Assembly: GCF_002775205.1 (NCBI RefSeq)
Contig: NC_036454.1
Location: forward strand, 15,210,882 to 15,274,881
Length of the DNA stretch: 64,000 nt
Direction of reading: 5' to 3'
Origin: Xiphophorus maculatus
Lineage: Eukaryota; Chordata; Actinopteri; Cyprinodontiformes; Poeciliidae
Shown: in pieces, positions 59,131 through 64,000 of the stretch
Layout: the number at the start of each line of letters is the position of its first letter
How positions within the stretch are numbered: the stretch's first letter is position 1
Notes under the pieces: model-generated
The model's input: only the letters and a program-made list of their open reading frames with translations
What the model was told of the DNA's origin: nothing
Database searches by the model: none
Translations under genes and position numbers: made by a program

Positions 59131-62098
59131 ATGCCGCGCTTACTCAACATCCTCACCTCAAAGCCTAACTGTGGCCCTGTCTGGGTCGCCTTTGTTCTGC
59201 TTGGCATCTCAGTTCTAAACAGTCAAGCTAAAATTGGTAAGTGCAAGTCTCTATTAAGAGCTTCTAAGTTCTTGTTAATGTGTCTTTCTTCAGAAAAAAA
59301 CAGGAAATACTTGTTTTAATTATGTTTTATTTTATTTTCTTTCCTAGTCCTAACTGTACCTCAGCAAGTGAGCCTTTCAGCCAACTTTTTCAGTCAACAA
59401 CTAACTATTTCCTGGTTTGGAGGAGAGGCCACGACCTTTGACCTTATCATTTTGAGAACCGAATTCAATGAAACTGTCTTTTATGTAAGGATATTTCTTT
59501 CTTCAAATTCATGAACCAAAACCTATTTTTTAAACTTAAACATAATCGATTATTTGTAGACTTCTAGTCAAGAAGTCTAGATGTAAATGAACTTGACAAA
59601 ACAAAAGCTACATAAAATACACAGAACTTATTTTTATTTCCTTGATGAATTAGAACCTAACTTTGTCATTGTTGAGTATAAAATCTAAGCATTTAATTAT
59701 ATTTGTGTCTAACTGTCTCAACTTGTGTACAAACTACAGGAAAATATCCTGAAATTTTCAGTTTAGAAAAATAGGAAATCTTTATATGGAATTTTTTTTT
59801 AGAACGCATGAGCAATATTTAAACATTTGCTTAAATTTCAGCTTGAGCTGCAACAATTGCCTGGAATCACACACCATTTCCAGGATGTCGTCTCATTCAC
59901 TCTGCTTTCTGTGTTTTTTGTAGAACACAGTCCCAGCAGTAATGAACCAGGATGGTGGTCGGCACCAATGGACCTGGACTTCTGTTGAACCTCTGGAGTG
60001 CACATCATTATCAGTCAAAATCCGCTCAAGAGATGGAATAACAAAAAGTGAATGGAGTGAACCTCAGATCCTGAAAGGTCAGTTGGAAATGTATTTTTCT
60101 CAAATATAATTTCTCATTGGAGAACCTTTAGACTGCTTTCTTATCTGGTTGTTTAGTTTTACCATAAATGTGGCAACAACTCAATCCTGTCTTTTGTCCT
60201 AATCCGTTATTGTCATTTCTTCATCTCTTCTTCTTTGCAGGAAGGGATCTCCCGAGCAACAGCGTTCAACAGGTGTATCCTCAAGACAAAGTCGTGCCTG
60301 TAGGGGGCAACACAACTTTCTGTTGTATTGTGGAGGAGGGAAACGAGTTTAGAGACTTTCTCTACGGCTCGATAAAAATGAACGTGAAACGTTTGAGTCG
60401 ACGAAGTTATGTCACCACCGCTGTTAACCAGAACTTATCTGGACCAACTGGAACAAATGTTTTGTGTCGTTTAAAGAACAAGCTGAATGGATCAGTCATC
60501 TTTGTCGGATGTAAGTTGTGTGGGTGAATGGTTGATTAATCTTGTTGCATAAATAGTTCGAAAATGGGATTATTTGGAAGCTTTGAGCATGATGGGAAGT
60601 GGATCTTAAATTTATGCTATAGTTTGTTAAATCTGTCCATCTTTGGTGGAAAGTTGTGGGATACGTAGCTGTTCACACTCAATGACACAACTTGTAAAGA
60701 GTCCTAAAAATGAATCGTTTTCTGCAAGGGCATAATCTCACACTTAAAAATTAAAAACAGTCTAAACTGTAATTTGATTTACTAAGTGGCGAGAAATCCT
60801 ATTTTCTTGGACTGAATATATAAATATGACATGAGACACAGGATCATTTCTCTTATCTACTCTAAAAAATGGAAAAAACAGAACGTGCACTATGTACAGT
60901 ACATGGCATAAACAATAGACAGAGATATGTATTCAACTATCTAATCATGGTAATGCTTGTTGGCGACGTAATTGACTGGCATTAAAACATAGAGCAAGTG
61001 TGAAGCTGAGAGTGGGTAAAGGTCGTTGAAAAGACAGGATCAAAAACGTCAATTTCCTGGTTTGGTTTTAACCTCCCATGGTTCTGGTGCGACGCTCAGC
61101 GCAGCGATGTCACCGTCGGCTGGGTGGAGATGGAGTTGTTCCCGTCAACTTGTCAGTTCTTGAAATCACACGCAAATAAAAAAACTCGTAAAAGCACAGG
61201 CCAGGTTAGTGCGACCCCATCTCTTAAGACTGTGGGAAGGTTGAACAGTCAGACCACTAGCAGAAAAACGTAATCTGCAAATGTGTGGGGTGGACGAAAT
61301 GCAAGCTTTTACTACCTTAAAACAAAGCATGTGCTTTAATACCAGCAATGCCAATCAATGTAGCTGACTGCAAGTTCCAGTCAAAACTGGGAAAAAAAGC
61401 AGGATTCGGTGCAGACATTAAGAATCTCATTTTAAGGGAGACCTGGGAATAATGGCCAGCAGCATAAAACAAAACATTGACAAACATATACAAATAGCAT
61501 CCACAAAAAAGACCTAAAAAATGTACACATACTGTACATGCATGCATTTCACTCAATTAGTATGTGATTTTTTTGTTTTACTCATTTCAAGTTTTATACC
61601 AAAAACATGTAATGAAATGTTTATTGTTACTGCCACCATATGAATCGTATTCCATATCGCACATCCATGATGCTATCCAATAAAAGTAGATCAGTGTTAA
61701 TCTTCATAAATCTGGAAACGCCTACGAAAATTTTTTTCTCTAAATGTTCTTTTTAATGTGAGTGTGTCACTGCAACAAAAACAATTGATTTCATGGATTT
61801 CTTTTTATGCACCTTTGATAGATCCCCCAGTATTTATGGAGATTTCATATATCTGTCTGATTTTGTTTTTATAAGAAACCTTTACCGTGGTCCTAATGAT
61901 GCTTGCATAATAATAATGGTTATGATGGTTGTAATACAGCATCTCCATTTTTAATGCTGTCCCATTTCCAGATCCACCTCTACCCACCAACTTTGAGTGC
62001 ATAACTAATGACTTGACCTCAGCTGTGTGTTACTGGGATGGAGGACGAGTCACCAACCTGTATGCCAAGAGGAAAACAAGCTACTCCATAAATAAGAG
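59131..62098 (+). CDS. lifr: LIFR/OSMR-family cytokine receptor, first five coding exons (partial)
   Basis: This is a type I cytokine receptor of the gp130 group, which pairs with gp130 to signal through JAK-STAT. Coding exons 59131-59236, 59348-59484, 59924-60077, 60241-60510 and 61972-62098 join in frame to 264 residues. Residues 1-32 are a signal peptide with core VWVAFVLLGISVL. Next is a single fibronectin-like half-module with WTWTSVEPLECTSLSVKIRS (human LIFR: HWSWASDMPLECA) and the degenerate WSxWS-like SEWSEP. An Ig-like domain follows (VYPQDKVVPVGGNTTFCC, SGPTGTNVLC), then the start of the second cytokine-binding module (GSVIFVGYPPLPTNFEC, VCYWDGGRVTN). The YPP and PGRVT-like strings favour LIFR over OSMR, but the absence of the first FNIII domain of mammalian LIFR is an OSMR-like trait, so the paralogue (lifra, lifrb or osmr) is open. 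The membrane and intracellular parts are beyond the right edge. Confidence 0.85.
60511..61971 (+). other. LIFR-like intron 5 (between Ig and second CHR exons)
   Basis: The 1.46-kb intron contains a GC-richer, CpG-containing patch at about 61075-61150 that I do not recognise. No further exon of the receptor is seen in it. Confidence 0.4.
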
Positions 62099-63359
62099 GT
62101 ACGTAGTCAACCTAGCAAAGTAAATACTTGCAAAAAGATTTCCACTTGGCCATAAACTACTGCATAGCACAGCTGCACAAACTTAGAGGACGAAACTTTC
62201 ACCATTTACCAAATGGAAACTTAACCAGTGGCAAAATTCCACATAATTCCTGAACAACGTGGCAAGAATAATTTGGAGAGCATTGCTTCAGCCTTTATAA
62301 AGCAGCCTATGCTTAAATTACATAAATATGTGAATCACACAATCGATCATAATCTACAAAACAATCTGAAGGATGAGATATTAACCCCTTTATAGAGTAA
62401 TGGTTATAATTGTACTTAAAAGAAGGAATTTTTATTTTCTTAGAATGAGTGTTTGCAAAGGTGGATTAAAAAAATCAAGATGAAAAATCTGCATTTGTCT
62501 GAAATGTATATAAGAAAAATTAAGTCTAATGTCAGCAAGTAAGGATTTAAATGGGTGAACATTTACCAGCTACTGATTTGGAAAAGATTAAACATCAATT
62601 TACAGATTACTTATCAGTTCACAGATAGCAGCCATTAAGAGCTCTGCAGCTGCCTGTCTGTCAGAAACAGGATAGTTATAATTTTTAGGCATAATTCAGG
62701 GTTTTAACTTGACATAATCTGTTGAGAAACATTCTTTAGCTCGAAGATTTTCTTATTCAGATGCATTCTTATCTGCACTTGCATTAAAAAAAAGGGCTAC
62801 TGAGAACACAATAAAAAGTAAAATAAAAAACAGTCCAATTGTGAACGTAATAAATAAATGTATTGAGCAATCTATAAATCTAACTAAAAATCACATGCAG
62901 AAAAAAACAAGGAAATGTGTAATCTGTGTTTTTACTTTAAGGGTTACATTTCTAAAATGGGAAAATCATCCAGTTCTATTGGATATGAGCAGATTTATTA
63001 TTTTGTCACAATATGTAGTATTCATTTTGAGGGTCCGGTGGACCACTAGAGTGCTCTGCTCACACCCAGACTACAGGATGTAAAGGTTTATAGATGTGCG
63101 TGTTTGGACCTTTTTGGCACTGTTGTTCTAAGATGGAGTTGAATGAACGAGAGGATTCAACTTAGCTCCTGTGTCGTCTCCATTATTCTTACGCAGGGGC
63201 AAGAAAAGTGACAATAATAAACATTACAGAAACCATCTGTCGTCTTTTCTGTAATTTTCTCCATGGAATCAACATCGAAAACAGCTTAAAGAGCAAAACA
63301 ATTTAGACTCTAGCATCAGTTTTTTGCAAAAGGCATTAATGCTGACTGATTGATACATC
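62099..63359 (+). other. LIFR-like intron 6 (part), nothing recognised
   Basis: The donor GTACGT follows the exon at 62099. The next exon, expected to continue the second cytokine-binding module, was not found up to the window end. Confidence 0.45.
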
Positions 63360-63375
63360 AATATGTCAGTAAGTC

Positions 63376-63582
63376 GGGGCGTGCTGTGGTGGTGCAGGGG
63401 GTTAGCACGCCCCACATTTGGAGGCCTTAGTCCTCGACGCGGACGTCACGGGTTCAACTCTCGGTCCCGACGACCTTTGTCGCATGTCTTCCCACCTCTC
63501 CTCGCCCTCTTTCCTGTCTGCCTACTGTCACAAAAAATACGAGCCGCTAGCGCCGCAAAAACTCTTCGGAGGAAAAATAAAA
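63376..63582 (+). repeat. tRNA-derived SINE, copy B, with target duplication
   Basis: The copy has an A-box-like ggtggtgcagggggttagca and a B-box-like gggttcaactc, and ends in ggaggaaaaataaaa. It is flanked by a 16-bp direct repeat, aatatgtcagtaagtc (63360-63375) and aatatgtcaataagtc (63583-63598), with one mismatch: a target-site duplication made by LINE machinery. The same family is in ap3s1 intron 5. A plus-strand open frame across it is not a gene. Confidence 0.8.
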
Positions 63583-63598
63583 AATATGTCAATAAGTC

Positions 63599-64000
63599 AT
63601 TAATGATGATTTCCAGGCAGTGTTTTTTTTTTTTATTCTGTCACTTACCGTCTGAGATAATACAGTAATTCTGAGCTGTTAATAGTTGAATGTTCTCCAA
63701 AAAATATTTTTCTCTAGAGAGAAACAACAGAAAAAGAGAGATAAAAGCTATAAAGCACTTAGGCTAAGTAACAACTTATGTCTGACTAATGGTGGGTTGG
63801 CTCTCATCCAGACATTTTGCAGAAATCTTTTGAAAGATGGCCAAAACGTCCTTTATTTTTGATCTACCACATCGCTGCTTAAGTCTTTGCTTATTTTGCT
63901 TTCTGAACTGCTTATGGAGAACCTGTAGATAAATACACAGTGCTTTAAAAAAACAAAAACAACACCCAAAAAACAAAAAGATTATTTCATTACATTTTTG
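63599..64000 (+). other. Right edge, intronic; nothing recognised
   Basis: AT-rich sequence with T and A runs. No receptor exon is visible. Confidence 0.4.

Noticed and set aside
63376..63470. tRNA gene
   Set aside because: A- and B-box-like strings are present but no cloverleaf can be folded, and a target duplication marks it as a SINE.
63363..63668. 101-codon plus-strand frame near the right end
   Set aside because: It lies across the tRNA-derived SINE; the same frame type appears in reverse in the copy at 9.4 kb.
1..64000. CRISPR array, bacterial operons, rRNA genes
   Set aside because: The genome is vertebrate; no regularly spaced direct repeats or rRNA-like blocks were seen.

Overview
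The window is nuclear DNA of a ray-finned fish, probably a percomorph. It is AT-rich, its genes have many short exons with GT-AG introns, polyadenylation signals follow two of them clearly, and it is full of teleost-type Tc1/mariner fragments, MITEs, a tRNA-derived SINE, LINE ends, an LTR and a piggyBac fossil. Most long open frames are chance; the genes were found by joining exon pieces across splice sites and comparing the proteins with remembered vertebrate families. No database search was possible.

Five protein genes are supported. From left to right: commd10 (minus, first four coding exons only, 1869-5345, gene runs off the left edge); ap3s1 (minus, complete, six exons, 193 aa, 7356-19283); cdo1 (plus, complete, five exons, 200 aa, 23207-28099, with TATA box and poly(A) signal); cep78 (minus, complete, fifteen coding exons, 771 aa, 38679-45618); and a LIFR/OSMR-family type I cytokine receptor (plus, first five coding exons, 59131-62098, gene runs off the right edge), probably with a non-coding first exon near 49.0 kb and a 10-kb first intron.

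The order commd10-ap3s1-cdo1 with these orientations matches human 5q22-q23 (CDO1, ATG12, AP3S1, COMMD10), but no atg12 can be seen between cdo1 and ap3s1. cep78 and the receptor lie next to each other head-to-head; in human these families are on 9q and 5p, so this side of the block is rearranged relative to mammals. The genes do not form a functional unit: COMMD10 and AP-3 act in endosomal traffic, CDO1 in cysteine catabolism, CEP78 at centrioles, LIFR/OSMR in cytokine signalling.

The 9-kb gap between the 3' ends of cdo1 and cep78 is a repeat graveyard: decayed Tc1-like copies, an internally deleted piggyBac copy, and a solo LTR with a 5-bp target duplication inserted in an older MITE-like element. 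The cytokine-receptor intron 1 and the intergenic gaps hold further LINE, Tc1 and MITE copies. I found no CRISPR array, rRNA or canonical tRNA gene, and no clear new biological system; the most useful leads are the receptor's short N-terminal architecture, the missing atg12, RFX/ETS-like sites at the cep78 promoter, and several perfect hairpins.
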